Positions 32,042 to 44,151 of a stretch of 64,000 nucleotides of DNA are shown here, piece by piece. The notes beneath the pieces are model-generated. The model saw nothing but the letters and a program-made list of their open reading frames with translations. It did no database searches and was not told where the DNA came from. The DNA is taken from NCBI GenBank assembly GCA_022225965.2, contig JAKJXP020000078.1, forward strand, positions 62,001 to 126,000, given 5' to 3'. Every line of letters starts with the position of its first letter. The stretch's first letter is position 1. Made by a program: the position numbers and the translations under genes. The stretch is from Diatrype stigma (lineage: Eukaryota; Ascomycota; Sordariomycetes; Xylariales; Diatrypaceae).

Positions 32042-33572
32042 TTACTTCTTGCTGAAGAACGACATAATGTTGCCCTGACCACCCTTTCCAGCCGGCTTCT
32101 TCGCTTTCGCCGCAGGCTGAGCAGCAGCCGGCTTCGCGGCGGCGGCAGCGGCGGCCGATTTCGCCTTCTGCGGGGGCGGGGCTTCGTCTTCGGAGAAGGA
32201 CTCCCACCCGGTTTCCTGGACGGTGACCAGGTAGCCCTCGTCGTCCATAACCTGCTTCTTGCGTATGACTCTCCGACGGCCCCTGCGCCGGCCATCTCCG
32301 GTGCTCGATACGATCTCCGCGGGCTCTTCCGCTTTCGGCTCCGGTTCCGGCTCCGGCGCAGGCGGCTCGTCTTCTTCTTCTTCCCCGTCTTCTTCCATTG
32401 GCTCTTCTTTGGATTCCGCCCCCTCGTCTTCGTCGTCGTCGCTCTCTTCCATCATCTGACGGAGATTGGCCTGGCGATCTTTTCTGGCCTGGCGAGCGCC
32501 GCTGTCCTCCTGCTTTACGGCCGCCGGGGGCTCTGCATCGTCTTCGCCATCGTCTGACATGGCTGTACTAGCCTCCTGTTCTGCAGCAGATGTTTTCGAG
32601 GCGGCGGTGGCTGGCTTCTTGGGCTTGGCTGCAGCTTTCGCAAACATCTGCCCTATACCGGAAGAGCCTTGTTTCTTCAGTGGTGGAGCGGCTGATGACT
32701 TCTTGGCCGCAGTCGGTGCTGTCGACTGCTTTTGTTTTGCTGGCTGGGCCGCCTTTGGCTCCTCCTTCGCGGACGTAGATGTTGAGGCAGGCTTTGCTTC
32801 TTCTTTGACCTGTGTCTTAGCTTCGACCTTAGGGGCAGAAACAGAAGTGCTCGCAGCAGATTTAGGACCTGGACCCCGACGCTCTCTCTTCCGCATATTA
32901 GGATTGGAAATTGAGCCATAAACCTTGCCTGATGCTGTAGTGTCGTCTGGCGATGAGATCTCCAGCACCTGCCGCGCGGTATCGGCTAAGAGCTGGAGAT
33001 CTTTCAGGGGATGTGGTGCTAGACTGTAGACATGTATTGATGTTATTTCATCATACTGCGCTAATACCTCTGCGAGTGGTTTCTGGTCAGTTGTGAATGT
33101 CTCGGAAAGGGTCATATTCTTACAAACCTTGAAGTTGCTCTTCCTTGACTAGAGAAAGTGTCTGAGTAGAAACTTCGTCTGAAAAAGGGGTAGGGTCATC
33201 TTCGGAAGATTGCGTGCCGCTCATCTCAACATCCCCATCTTGATGCTGGTCTACCTTCTTCGTCGTGCCGTAGACCAAGTAAGTGGCATGAAGACTACCT
33301 GGCTTCTTGTCATTTTGCCACTTGTGGAAATCGTACAGCATCCTAAGCAAGTGTAAGCATCATTTCACAAGGCCGGGGAAAATTACGGAAGACCAACTCC
33401 TTAGCAGTATTCACATGGACTTTGAGAGCCCGGCTCAGAAGCCGATAAGTGACCTTTAAAACGGGTAAGCCTTAACCTAACCCTCGGGTACCGGCAGCAG
33501 CGAGGGTGTCACACTCACCAGCTTATCCTCAGTAAGGAGCTGCTGAGCAAGGTACTTTTTATAGTCGTCCAT
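32042..33572 (-). CDS. POL32: DNA polymerase delta subunit Pol32/Cdc27 (POLD3)
   Basis: Four exons on the minus strand: 33519-33572, 33398-33453, 33128-33342 and 32042-33069, giving 450 aa. All phases fit; the last intron is 58 nt (GTTTGT..CTCGCAG) and joins LVKEEQLQ to EVLAQYDEITSIHVYSL. The N-terminal winged-helix region (LLTEDKLVTYRLLSRALKVHVNTAKEMLYDFH) binds the catalytic and B subunits. The middle is long, acidic and Lys/Ala-rich. The protein ends in a perfect PCNA box, Q440-G-N-I-M-S-F-F447. Known role: processivity of Pol delta and translesion synthesis as a shared subunit of Pol zeta. Its start is 848 bp from the divergent RAD18 start, a gene acting on the same clamp. Confidence 0.9.
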
Positions 33573-34420
33573 GCTTAATTGGTTAAGTCTTGCTCCTCGG
33601 TTGCCAACTTGGAGGTACGGAATATGATGGCCAGACAGGATGTGCAAAGAGATCCTTATACAACAAAGCAGCTCCCGAAGCTTCTGAAATTACCAACTCA
33701 GGGTAATTGTCGAGGTTCCGTACGATAGATAATGCAACAATCACTGATTAAACACTCGACACTGATGCTCGAAGGAGACGTGAAGGTCCCCGACCCTTAA
33801 TTAGTTTGTATGGAGAATCGCGTCGCGGCGTCGCGGTCTCACGTGGGGTGGCGGCAGCTTTGTAGGGGTTTTAATTGGAGATGAGCGCGTTTGATCTAAG
33901 TAGGTATCCCAGCTAATCCTAACTAGGCAAGGCCAGATATTCGCTCGGGAAGAAAAGACCCATTATTATAGCCTTTTGTTTAACTTTGGCTGATGATCTC
34001 ACAGACGGCAGGCGCATACAGGCAGACGGGGATCACTGGACAGACGGGGCAGAACGGGGCACATCTGGCACATCTGGCACATGCATATTCTCGCCCAGTA
34101 ACTTTGTAACGTGTTGCTCCAGCTGCTGCCTTTGTACGAAGTTCGAAAGAATTACGAAGTACCACCACTACGAGGTTGGCCAGAAACTTTCAAGTCCAAC
34201 AAAGACCAGAGACCGTGGTTCATGGTGTCGATGCCTTGATACCTTGATGTCTTGATGCCTCGATGCTAGCAGGTATCATGACAAGCCGGTTTTTATAATT
34301 AATAATTAATCCCCTGAGAACTAGTAGTGCATTAGAAACCGCTCCACCCTTCTTGATTCACACTCCGCAGCAGACACGCGCATTATATATCGATATCGAT
34401 ATCGCTATCGACTGTCCAAG
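33573..34420. promoter_or_regulatory. Shared divergent promoter of POL32 and RAD18 with ACGCG cores
   Basis: 848 bp between the two start codons. ACGCG cores occur at 33819-33823 (minus), 33885-33890 (minus, AACGCGC) and 34376-34380 (plus, ACACGCGC, 41 bp before the RAD18 ATG). ACGCG is the core of the MBF/MCB element that drives S-phase DNA-replication genes in yeasts. Its use here is inference. A TATATATCGATATCGATATCG run lies just upstream of RAD18 (34384-34405). An ACATCTGGC duplication (CACATCTGGCACATCTGGCACAT) sits at about 34059-34082. Confidence 0.45.
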
Positions 34421-36178
34421 ATGATGAACGACTCCCTAGACGATGTTGCAGACTCGACCGACTGGCTCTCCACGCCATTATCAGGCCTTGCCGCCGTCGA
34501 GGCCGCCTTACGATGTCAAGTGTGCAAAGACTTCTACAAGACGCCCGTGCTGACCTCTTGCAACCATACGTTCTGCTCCGTATGCATCCGCAGAGCGCTG
34601 TCCAACGACGGAAAATGCCCTTTATGTCGCGCTTCCGAGCAAGAAATGAAGCTCCGGAGCAATTGGTCCATGGAGGAGACCGTTGACGCCTTTGTTAAGA
34701 CGCGCCAAGACGTGCTCAACTTTGCTACGAAACCAGCAGCTAACAAAAGCACTGTCGCCGATTCGCCCAAGAGGAAGCGGGACGAGATCGATGACCAGGA
34801 ACAAGACGAAATAGCGACAAGCAGCCAGCGGTCGAGCAAGAGGCTGAGATCGTCTACGCGGCTTAGCAAGTCTAGGGGTACTGAGGCGACAGCGGACATG
34901 GCCCGGCAGGAAGCAGTCATACAGCAGGATGTTCACGACAACGATGACGATGATGGCGGAAACTATGAGCCAGGTACGAGTTTTTCCAATCTTGCAAGGA
35001 AGCGTGCGTAGGGTTTTCATCATTTGATTGACATAACAATTCTTATAGACGACGGCCTCGTAGCATGTCCGGTATGTTTGCAGCGTATGAAAGAAAACCA
35101 AGTATTCCCACACCTTGACACCTGCCCTGGGGAACCGCAACCCCAATCGCGAACGAGATCTTCTCGAAATCCTAAATCCCGGTCCAACGAGCCGCCATTA
35201 ACGAGCGCGTCCCCCTTTCCCACCACCAGATCCAACGACCACCACCAACCACCATCAATACCGCCATCACAATCGCAGTTACATCCACAACAACCTAATC
35301 CACGAATGCAACCACCCCCCCAACAACCCAGAGCCAAGCCCCTCGAGCGGCTCCCGGCCATCCACTACCCGATGCTCAAGGAGGCGCAGCTGCGCAAGAA
35401 GCTCTCGGAGCTGGGGATCGCGGCGGGGGGCAGTCGGGCGGTGCTGGAGCGGCGGCACAAGGAGTGGGTGGCGCTGTGGAACGCCAACTGCGACGCGCTG
35501 CGGCCGCGGCGCAAGGCCGAGCTGCTGCAGGACCTGGACGCGTGGGAGCGGACGCAGGGCGCGCGCGCCCCCACGTCCTCGCGCTCCCAACACCTCGGCG
35601 CCCAGATCCGCGACAAGGACTTCGACGGCGCCGCCTGGGCCGCTCGCCACGACACCTCATTCCGGGATCTGATCGCCAGCGCGCGGAAGAACGTGAGCGC
35701 GAGTGCGTCGAAGAAGACGGCACAGGAACACGGGCAGGAAATTGGTGATAGTGATGATGAGAGTAGCGGCGATGATGATGGTGATGAAAATGCCGAGGAG
35801 GAGAAGGGACAGCAGGGAAATCAGGGTCCGGGTCCAGGTCCGGTTCCGAGCCCAGACGGGCTGGTACCGGGGGAAGCAGTGGCGGGGGAAGGAGAAATTC
35901 CACCTCCATGGCAAAGGATGCCCCCCTTCCCGCCAACAACTGATACCGTATCGCCGTTATCCTATTACACGGGCCTCCTTCACGCGGGGCCTGCAGGCCC
36001 TGGCGCTGTTGTAGATTTGACAGGTGATAGCCCAGAAGCGGCAGCAACCCCTGGAGGAACATGGCAACAACATCAACCGCCGCCGAACGGAGTCCCCGGA
36101 AGTATCAACCTGCCACCGCTCGATGTGTCTTCCTCCTCCAGTGCCGAAATGCCACATGTATATAGAATGCCCCGGTGA
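34421..36178 (+). CDS. RAD18: E3 ubiquitin ligase Rad18 (postreplication repair)
   Basis: Two exons: 34421-34973 and 35049-36178, giving 560 aa. Domains in order: RING C3HC4 with C32, C35, C47, H49, C52, C55, C66 and C69; a UBZ4 zinc finger with C191, C194, H206 and C210; and a SAP domain (~283-330, YPMLKEAQLRKKLSELGIAAGGSRAVLERRHKEW). This order is diagnostic for Rad18. Known role: with Rad6 it mono-ubiquitinates PCNA at stalled forks and so recruits translesion polymerases. Between RING and UBZ lies a KRKRD-type basic stretch, a probable nuclear signal. The C-terminal 200 residues are acidic and Pro/Gly-rich. A second ATG follows the first directly. Orthologs are uvs-2 in Neurospora and uvsH in Aspergillus. 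Confidence 0.93.
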
Positions 36179-36529
36179 GGGATGGGCCGCGCAACCATTA
36201 TAGATGAATGATGACCATTGATTGTACTTCGATAAACAAATAGAGGACGAGTTTCGTACATACAGTCATAGGTCATTACAGTTAGCGAGCATCAATCTGA
36301 TAACTATCCGTCGAGAAACAGGGGGAGCCGCAAAATCTTTGGTTTGGTGCGGTATTTTATCCCCGCCATTTTTGCATATTAAGCTATGGCGTGAGGGTGT
36401 AGTATATCCATATCATATTAGTTCACTACTAGGCGGCAGCAGTAGCCCGCCCTTCTCTTCAATCTCGGCGCTGTCCTGTCCTGTCCTATCCTGTCCGTTA
36501 TTATCCATTCATTTATGTGACTTGTTATG
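36179..36529. other. Convergent spacer, RAD18 and CHM7
   Basis: 351 bp of 3' sequence, with a CTGTCCTGTCCTATCCTGTCC repeat at about 36474-36496. No gene. Confidence 0.55.
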
Positions 36530-38069
36530 CTATGCTATGCTCAACCCCCCCAGCTCCTCCGCCGCGGCCGTCGCAGGCGTCGGCGGCCTCTTCTCCTTCT
36601 CCTTCTCCTTCTTGTCCTCCCCAGGCAAGCCCACCGGCACGGGCCCCAACCTCTCCAGCTCGGCAAGCGCCCTCCTCGCCTCCTCGGCCCCGCTCGCCTC
36701 CGTCTCGGCCCGCCTCGCCGCCTCCTCCTTGCCCCTCTCCTCCGCCAGCATCGCCTCGAGCTCATCATCGAGCTCGACCTCGTCGACGGCCGCGCCGGCC
36801 GCCGTGCCCTGGCCCACATCGGCGATCAGGCCGCCGACCTCGTCCACCTCGGCCATCTGCTCGCGCAGGGCGTCGAGGACCTCGTCGACGCGGCCGGCGC
36901 CGCCGACGGCGGCGTTCAGCCCGCGCAGCGCCGCCGTGCTGGCCTGCATGGTGCGCACCATCTGCACGTTGTCGGCGGCCTGCTGCAGGCGGGCGGCGAC
37001 CTCGTCCAGCTGGCGCAGCGTGGCGTGGCGCTGCGCCAGCGCCGCCTCGGCGATCTTGCGCGACTTGAGCGCCGCGAGCCCCGCCACGCGGTTCTTGCGC
37101 CGCACCGCGTCCTGCGCCGCCACCTGCAGGTCGTCGACCCGCCGCGTCAGCGCCTCCGTCTGCCGCGTCAGGTCCTCCGCCAGCTCCTTGAGCGACGCGA
37201 TCGCCGAGTCCTCCTCCGTGATGGTCGCGTTGTCGTCCGCCGTCGACGTCCGTATCTTGATCGTGTGGCCGTCGGTGGCTAGGATGCCTTTGTCTCGGGA
37301 GAGGAACCGCACGAGCACGTCTAGGTCCGTTTCGGATAGCCGCTGCTGCCTTTCCTTATCTGCTGCTGCTGCTGGTGATGGTAGGAAACTCCCCTCGAAC
37401 GTCCGCCGGAAGTGGGCCTTGGAGAAGGTGCGCTCGAACGGGGAGGATAACGACGCACGGTCGGCGACGGCATCGGAGAAGGCCTTGGCGGCGGCCTCGA
37501 GATTCTGCAGCACGACGAACCGGCCCTTGGGAATGCGATCCTCGCCGCCCCAGCTGCCGTCGATGCCGAGCAGGCCCGTGACGCCGCGGTCGAGCCCGGC
37601 CTGGCGCAGGCCCCAGGCGACCACGCTCCACGGCACGCTGCCCCAGCTCTTGTAGTAGATGCTCTCCCTGGCGGCCAGGAAGGTCTGCAGCGGCATCAGG
37701 TCGCCGCTCGCGATGGCATCGCGGAACACGGTGCCGAGGGCCAGCGGGCGACCGAACTGCTTGCTCTCGAGCGCGGCGAGGAGGGCGGCGCCGTGGTCGT
37801 CGAGCTCGAGCGTGAAGTGGTTGCGGGGCGCGGACTGGGAGGGCGCGCGCCCGGCCAGCGCCGCGCTGCCGAGCCCCCGCTTCCAGGCCGAGATGTTCGC
37901 CGCGTAGCCGTCCGGGTTGAGGGTCCGCTGAGAGCGGAAGTCCGAATACAGCGCTGGCAAGCGGGCTCTAGAAATAGATAAATATTTGAGGGTTACTTGG
38001 CTTGGCTTGGTTTGCAAACCTTCTAAAGCTTGGCTCGTTTTCTACGAGGTATTCGAGCAGTTCGCTCAT
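36530..38069 (-). CDS. CHM7: CHMP7/Chm7-like ESCRT-III protein (Snf7 family)
   Basis: Two exons on the minus strand: 38020-38069 and 36530-37967, giving 495 aa. The 50-nt first exon codes MSELLEYLVENEPSF, and the join (GTTTGC..TTTCTAG) gives FRRARLPALYSDFRSQRTLNPDGY. The N-terminal half is a winged-helix type region (FVVLQNLEAAAKAF..). The C-terminal half is the helical Snf7 core: ASLKELAEDLTRQTEALTRRVDDLQVAAQDAVRRKNRVAGLAALKSRKIAE, then long amphipathic helices and VDEVELDDELEAMLAEE. Known role: nuclear-envelope surveillance and recruitment of ESCRT-III at damaged or leaky pores. The extreme C-terminus is Lys/Glu-rich, then ELGGLSIA. The second exon is very GC-rich, which creates long false frames on the other strand. 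Confidence 0.82.
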
Positions 38070-39893
38070 GGTGTAGACCGTATCAGGAAAAGCCTGATTA
38101 GCACAAGCTATAGCCCTTTCTAAGAGGGTTCCGGCTTATGTGTCTGGATTATGCAATGTGTAAGTAGATGTGTAAGTAGATGAAAATGAAGAAGCGATGA
38201 TGCAGCAGTACCTACATCGTGAGTCGAGTTCACCACGGCACGGGAAGAATGATAGCTATGCGTAAGCTACCTAATAAGGCCAACCCGGTCACCGCCAGTA
38301 GCCCGACGGAACCATTGACCGCCTATGATTTGGTCAAGAGCATGCAGGCAGAAGCCCTCTTTGATACGTGCAAGGCTCCAAGGTTGCCGATAAAGTGGGA
38401 TGCATTCGGGTATAAAGTCATGTATAGGTTGGAGAGGAAGAGGCGTGTTTGCAGTGTAAAGTGTAACGGGCACGGTATGTATGTAGTAATATGTAGTAAT
38501 TATGTAGGTACTTTACTTACTTCGAGTTAAGGTTGCCTCTATCAGCGCGACGTCACCACTGATAAGCAGATAAGGGATAAGGGATCCAGGTATCACGGGG
38601 AATATGTTCCCTAGCTGTCTGTACTCTGTATGTACAATAACATATTGCTCTTTTTAGTTTAGTGTCTAAATTCAAACCCATGGACATAGCCCTGGGCAAC
38701 AACTCAAAAACTCTTTCCCCTATCCTTCCCCTATCTCCCCCTATCTCCCCCTATTCTTTACAGCGACCTACATAAGCACCTCCTAATACCGCCGGCATTT
38801 TTATGTAGGTAACCGTGGATGATATAATCGCGGCTTCGACCAATAGGACTTTGGAGGATTCTTTATCGATGACCACTCTCGCCATCTGAACTGCATTGAT
38901 ATTTAAGGCTTCCGTTAGACAGCCTGTGACTCGTCATATCTTGGACAATTGGCGAGGCAGTGTCTGGACTTAGGGACTCTAGCTCACAGGATGCCGATGC
39001 CAAGAAGAACACCCATGTCTGATTCCCTGTTTCTTTTCAGTCTCCGAAGAATGAATCCCGGCAGGACGGCAAGAAATTCATGGCTCAGGAACAAATTTTG
39101 GTCCGCCCCCACCATCATTAGTCCATACCGGAGCGGCCGGAAGAAAAGAAGAAAGAGTGAGGAAGGGGGGAGGGAGGAGGGGAAAGGACAATCACCGACC
39201 CCAGACTTTGCGTGATAATGGCCTTCATTCCACTAATTCGTAATTCATACGTCGGCGTAAAGACGAGTCCTCGGAGGTTTTTCAATGATTTCCTCGTTTT
39301 GGCTTATATGTTTTCCGAAAGCCTTGAATGATCGGTCCAATGTAGCCAGCCACCTGCGCGGATCTATAGAGCCCAGGCTGCCAGGATATAATATACCGAT
39401 GTGTTCGCTTCAAGGGCGGGGGTTGATACAGCTTCGATTGGTCTAGGACCTGACCAGGACCCGTCTGTTAGGCATAGATAAAACAGCGTCGAGTTCCAAG
39501 GTTCTTGCCGCGTTCAAGTTCGGAGATAGTGTATCGGCCCCGATAACTCTCGCAGCGGATGTTGCCGTATGGAGAAACATATCGATGATATCTGCAAGGG
39601 AACATCCCGTTGCGGAACATACCGACGTCAGGCTAGTACAGTATTAGCATTGAGCGCCACGAATCCTACACAAAGGCCACATACAGAAATCGCTTCCGAG
39701 GCATTTTGGGGATGCCCTTGACGATATGAAGTCATGTTAACAGTTAACGATGCCCCGATTGAATGAGAAGCTGATTCAGTGGCACTGCCCTCTGATCCCC
39801 TCCTTGAACCATTGACTCTGCCGGTCCCGCAAGGAGAGGGGCCATCATATGTTTTGAATTATGAGTATGGCAGTCAGTCACTCATCCAGAGAC
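38070..39893. other. Intergenic, CHM7 to P450
   Basis: 1.8 kb with no credible gene. A CCCCTATCTCCCCCTATCTCC repeat lies at about 38725-38757. A/G-rich stretch at 39140-39190. No RNA or mobile element recognised. Confidence 0.5.
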
Positions 39894-39903
39894 TATATAA
39901 ATA
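39894..39903 (+). promoter_or_regulatory. TATA box of the P450 gene
   Basis: TATATAAATA sits about 80 bp upstream of the start codon at 39984, a position and sequence typical of a regulated fungal promoter. Confidence 0.5.
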
Positions 39904-39983
39904 GCGACACGCTCTTTTTCATGGTAAGGATTTCAGGCCGTATACGACAGTGACACATTTGACGGTTGAGTTCCAGGAACGCC

Positions 39984-41711
39984 ATGGCCTCATCATTTCT
40001 ATCATCACTTGTGGGAAGTCTTCAGCAAGATGGCATCTCCCTTTCAACCAGCATTACTACGGGTGCAGTACTGCTTGTAGTGTATCTTCTCGGCAGTGCA
40101 TTCTACTCACTTCTATTCCACCCTCTTGCCAAGTTTCCCGGGCCTACCTTGCCAGCCATCAGTCGAATACCATGGTGGAAAGTGTGTATTACGGGCGACC
40201 AGGTCACTTGGATACAAGGACTTCATGCGAAATATGGCCCCGTGGTTCGTTTCGCTCCGAACGACGTGAGCTACGTAGATCAAGGCGGCAATATCTGGAA
40301 GGAAATATACGGTGTCGAAAAAGGTAAAGAGGAGCTCGGCAAAGGGATGGAGTTTTATCTGGTCTCTCGCAATGGTACGTACTGGAGGCTTTGTACGGAA
40401 CTCTGGATATGAAAGCGTCGATGTCTAAACCGCTCATACGCAGGTACCGCTAGCATGCTCATGTCTGATCACGAGAACCACCGTCGTGTCAGGCAGCTAT
40501 TTTCACCGGCATTCTCTGATAGAGCCCTCAAGAAACAGGAAGCACTTTTTCAGAAGTATACCGACCGTTTGGTCGCTACTATTGATAAGGTTGCGGCCGA
40601 GGGCAAGCAGCCCATGGACATGGTACTGATGTATAACCTGGCCACATTCGATATGATGGGGGACTTCACATTCGGACAGTCACTTGGAATGCTCGAAAAC
40701 GTGGAGTACAATCCTTGGTTGAAGACCGTGTTCGACTATGTTAAGCTGTGGCCTTTCGCTCAGGTCGTCCAGTACAGCCCCATCCTCAACACCCTCGCTG
40801 CGCTTCTTGAGCCGAAGAGCATTGCCGCTATGCGAGACAGTCACTTCAAATATACGGCGGATCGTGTGAATAAGAGATTGGAAACCGGATCCGATCGCCC
40901 GGACCTTTGGAACCTCGTTCAATCCGCCGAGGAGGAGGGTGGACGAGGACTCAGCCATAATGAGATGCATTCCAACGCAGAGTTGCTTATGGTTGCTGGG
41001 TCGGAGACTACTGGTAATGAATCCTTCGTCTAAAAGCCACATCACTCAAACAGAGTCTCGAAGTTCTAACCATCGTTACAGCTACCCTCATGAGCGGCCT
41101 TACATACTTCTTAGCTCTCAATCCGGCAAAGATGCAAGAGTTGACTCGGGAGATTCGAAGTAGCTTCACCACCGAAGACGAGATCACCATGGAATCGGTA
41201 GCCAGTTTGAGATATCTCAATGCTTGTATGACAATCACATAGGCCCCCTTGAGCTGGGTTTCCATACTAACATGAACATCAACCAGGCATACAAGAAGCC
41301 CTCCGTATATACCCTCCGGCACCCATCGGGACGCCTCGCGCAGTACCCGCTGGCGGAAGGATTATAGCAGGCCAATGGGTTGCGCCTGGGACACGGGTGT
41401 CGGTCCACCATTACACGACGTATCGATATCCAGCGAACTTTGCAAACCCGGACGCGTTCGTCCCAGAGAGGTGGCTCGGCGACCCGGCCTACGAGAACGA
41501 CCGGCGGAAGGCCCTGCAGCCGTTCAGCTACGGGCCGAGGAGCTGCCTGGGCCAGAACATGGCCATGCACGAGATGAGAGTCATACTTGCCAAGGTCTTC
41601 TTCAGCTTCGACTTGGAACTATCCGAGGAAAGCTTCGGGTGGGCGGAGCAGAAAGTCTTCGCGCTGTGGGAAAAGGGGCCTCTCATGTGTTACGTTAAGC
41701 GCGCAAAGTAG
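39984..41711 (+). CDS. Cytochrome P450 monooxygenase
   Basis: Four exons: 39984-40374, 40444-41013, 41082-41225 and 41287-41711, giving 509 aa with clean phases. An N-terminal membrane anchor (VLLVVYLLGSAFYSLLF) is followed by HPLAKFPGP. P450 motifs: I-helix AGSETT (315-320), K-helix E372-A-L-R375, PERW, and the haem loop FSYGPRSCLG with Cys455. The region IYPPAPIGTPRAVPAGG and the spacing resemble CYP65/isotrichodermin hydroxylase-like fungal enzymes; this subgroup call is tentative. It acts on the ER membrane with a reductase partner. No biosynthetic core gene (PKS, NRPS or terpene cyclase) is nearby, so it is not evidently part of a cluster. Downstream lies a truncated gene fragment. Confidence 0.92.
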
Positions 41712-41942
41712 GGGGGTTGAAGGACTGCTTAGCAGGGTGGATTAACTGTGGTAGGGAATAAGGATGCAGTTCTGTGAAGGATTGAAATCTGCAAACTGAT
41801 TGTTCATGGGTGCGTTGGCAACCTGTTGATATTCGATTTTGTAAGAAAACTAAAACCAATTATCACACGGGGACCTGTAACCAACAGAACCTGCAGCTAT
41901 CACCAACTGCAGGATATATTGCAAAGGCTTATACATCTTGTG
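41712..41942. other. Short spacer after the P450
   Basis: About 230 bp, 3' UTR-like. Nothing else seen. Confidence 0.5.
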
Positions 41943-42558
41943 AAATCAGCGGTACGTAGAAGATGACAGTAGAACGACGTCTCCCAGCGGCAAAGCGCCA
42001 GAACCCGACAACCTCTCTGACCTCTTGGGGTCCTTATCTCTCTCTACCACTACAAGCCCTCAAGAACCTACCCCCGCCAATTCCAAAGTAGTCGTTCGGA
42101 GAGAAGGTCACGCGGTACCGCTTCAGTCCACCCTCGAGATCAAAACCCGAGTTGCGCACAGAACTCTCCCATTCCCGGAGGTCGCACCCCAGCTCTGGGT
42201 TTCCCAGACGCCGAAGCTCGTGCGCGCCTACCACCGCGGCGGCCGGTTCGAGCAGCCCCAGGTCCTGGACGTGACGGCGGACATCAGAAGGTGGGAACAG
42301 GATAACCAGACGCACCTGCAGCAGCTGGCCGCGCTGGTGAAAAAGATTTTGGATGGGGCGAAGGAGTGCGGCGGAAACTCGACGATCAAATATGACGGAG
42401 CGACAGATAGACTGGTCATCACGAAGGTCGGCGGGAAAGCCAAACGGCTTTTACCGGAGGACTTGTATGCGAAATGGGATGGTGGAGACAGCTCGGAAGC
42501 GACCCCTGAAAAGGCATCGCCCACCTACAAACCGCAAGATTCTGATCCCAAAGCCTGA
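41943..42558 (+). pseudogene. 5'-truncated fragment of a conserved fungal protein
   Basis: An open frame from just after a TGA (about 41940) to 42558 has no ATG at its head, only a TTG (42025). It reads LPFPEVAPQLWVSQTPKLVRAYHRGGRF, DVTADIRRWEQDNQTHLQQLAALVKKIL and LVITKVGGKAKRLLPEDLYAKWD. The well-formed motifs without a start suggest the C-terminal ~200 residues of a longer gene. From memory, similar C-termini occur in fungal proteins often labelled geranylgeranyl pyrophosphate synthetase, without the enzyme's DDxxD motifs; this link is tentative. It could also be a last exon behind a TAG acceptor at about 41957, but I find no first exon between it and the P450. Confidence 0.5.
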
Positions 42559-44151
42559 TAGCGTCACGAAACCACTTTGCAGCTCAGTTGCTTCAGAGAT
42601 AACTGGATATGGTGGGCTACACAATTTCTAGCCTAGTTGTATTGTGATTCTTTTCCCCGGGAGCTGATGGTCAATAGGGGCCAGACCCCTGTATAGAGCT
42701 CGTTCTTACAGCCTTTATCGCAAGAGTACCCGCAGGATAAAGCTGCGTTTGTCTTGATGATTGTGACCGAGGGTGAACCCCAGAGTAGAGCTTTGGCTGT
42801 AGGTGAAAGCGCCATAGTTTGGCAATTGTCTATCCGAGCCAGCTAGGCCCTATTTGTATGCAAATTTGCCCTGCAGGTCTCCGTTTGCCCATGTGACGTA
42901 TATGGCGGGCCCCTAAGGCACCTCATATGCCGATACCCTTATATATATTAACCCAGAGGATACAAAAAAGAATTTCACTAAATGAGGCAGCATATATCAG
43001 GCCCAAGTTGGCATTCTGTATGTAAAAGACTTATATGCTTAGTTATATAACGCCATAACCCTTAAGAAGACGACAGTAAGCTTCTAGTACCGTGGGATGA
43101 ATATTTGGCAACTCCATATATAGAGCCAAGAGTTGCGGTGCTCCTGTTTGACATTTTAGTATGTCACGTTCTTCATGATACCGTTAACCCATCCATGGAA
43201 CAATATGGACTATAGGCTATATTATGAGATGAACAGAAATTTCGATGATGTTTTGAACTATACATATCAACTACCTTTTCTCGGAGGTTCTCCAGTAAAT
43301 GTCCATACTAGAGAATCCCCAACCCACAACCAAGAATCAGGCGAACGGGCCTTATAGAGGTGACGTTTTCCGGAAACACATAGTCTAGACATCAAAAATA
43401 GCATTCGGCCCAGGGGTACGCACCGCGTGGGCAGGGCATACAGATCAAGTAATGCAGTGTAACTATACGAAGCTGTCTTATGCATCAAATTAGATCCATT
43501 CCTTCTGACTGGGGAAGTTATACCTAGTAAAAGGCATGCCCCAAGAAGAAGGGGACTGGACCTTTGCCATGGAGGTCCAGTTCATTGATGTTCGCCTGGG
43601 CTGGGCTAGTCTAAGGCAACTGCTTCATGATCTACAACGCCTGCACTGTGAGGGGCGTCTACTCTCCCAGAAACGAGGGCAACGACTGCGGTACCCCGAG
43701 GAGAACTTCCTATCTACATTCTCACCATCATCAACATCAACTTCGACGTGGGAAACCCTGATTCAACTCCACCTACGCGTATGGGCTGTAATCGGTTGGG
43801 GATAACTATTGTACCTGCCAGAATGTGTCTCATGGCCGCGAGGCAGAGCAGGCTTCCAAGTGCGTTTTTCCCGTCCAGGGGGGAACCCACCTCCAAGAGC
43901 TCAGTTTGCATTGCGGAGGCAATATGCTTGGATACATATAGGGATTGGATAAGGGGTACACGGAGGCACTCAGAAACCAATGTGGTTTTCGATAGCTATA
44001 CCAGTCATCACTTGTCGCTTCTTGTTGATTTTGTATTTATATGAGAAACACCTAATATAGTCCACTTCACTTCAGGTATCCTAGGACGACTTAGCTATAA
44101 GCATGGGTTCAACGTCATGGAAAGCCATAAGGCTGAGTTGGGAATAGGGAC
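42559..44151. other. Intergenic, AT-rich, 1.6 kb
   Basis: No family-like coding frame. A 9-bp inverted repeat ACTGGACCT/AGGTCCAGT lies at about 43555-43582. Sequence is TA-rich with many stops, compatible with old, mutated DNA. No transposon ends found. Confidence 0.5.

Noticed and set aside
36222..37655. 477-aa plus-strand frame
   Set aside because: Ser/Ala/Arg shadow of the GC-rich CHM7 exon.
39984..42558. Secondary-metabolite cluster around the P450
   Set aside because: No PKS, NRPS, terpene cyclase, transporter or cluster regulator within reach. The neighbours are CHM7, a gene fragment and EMC4.
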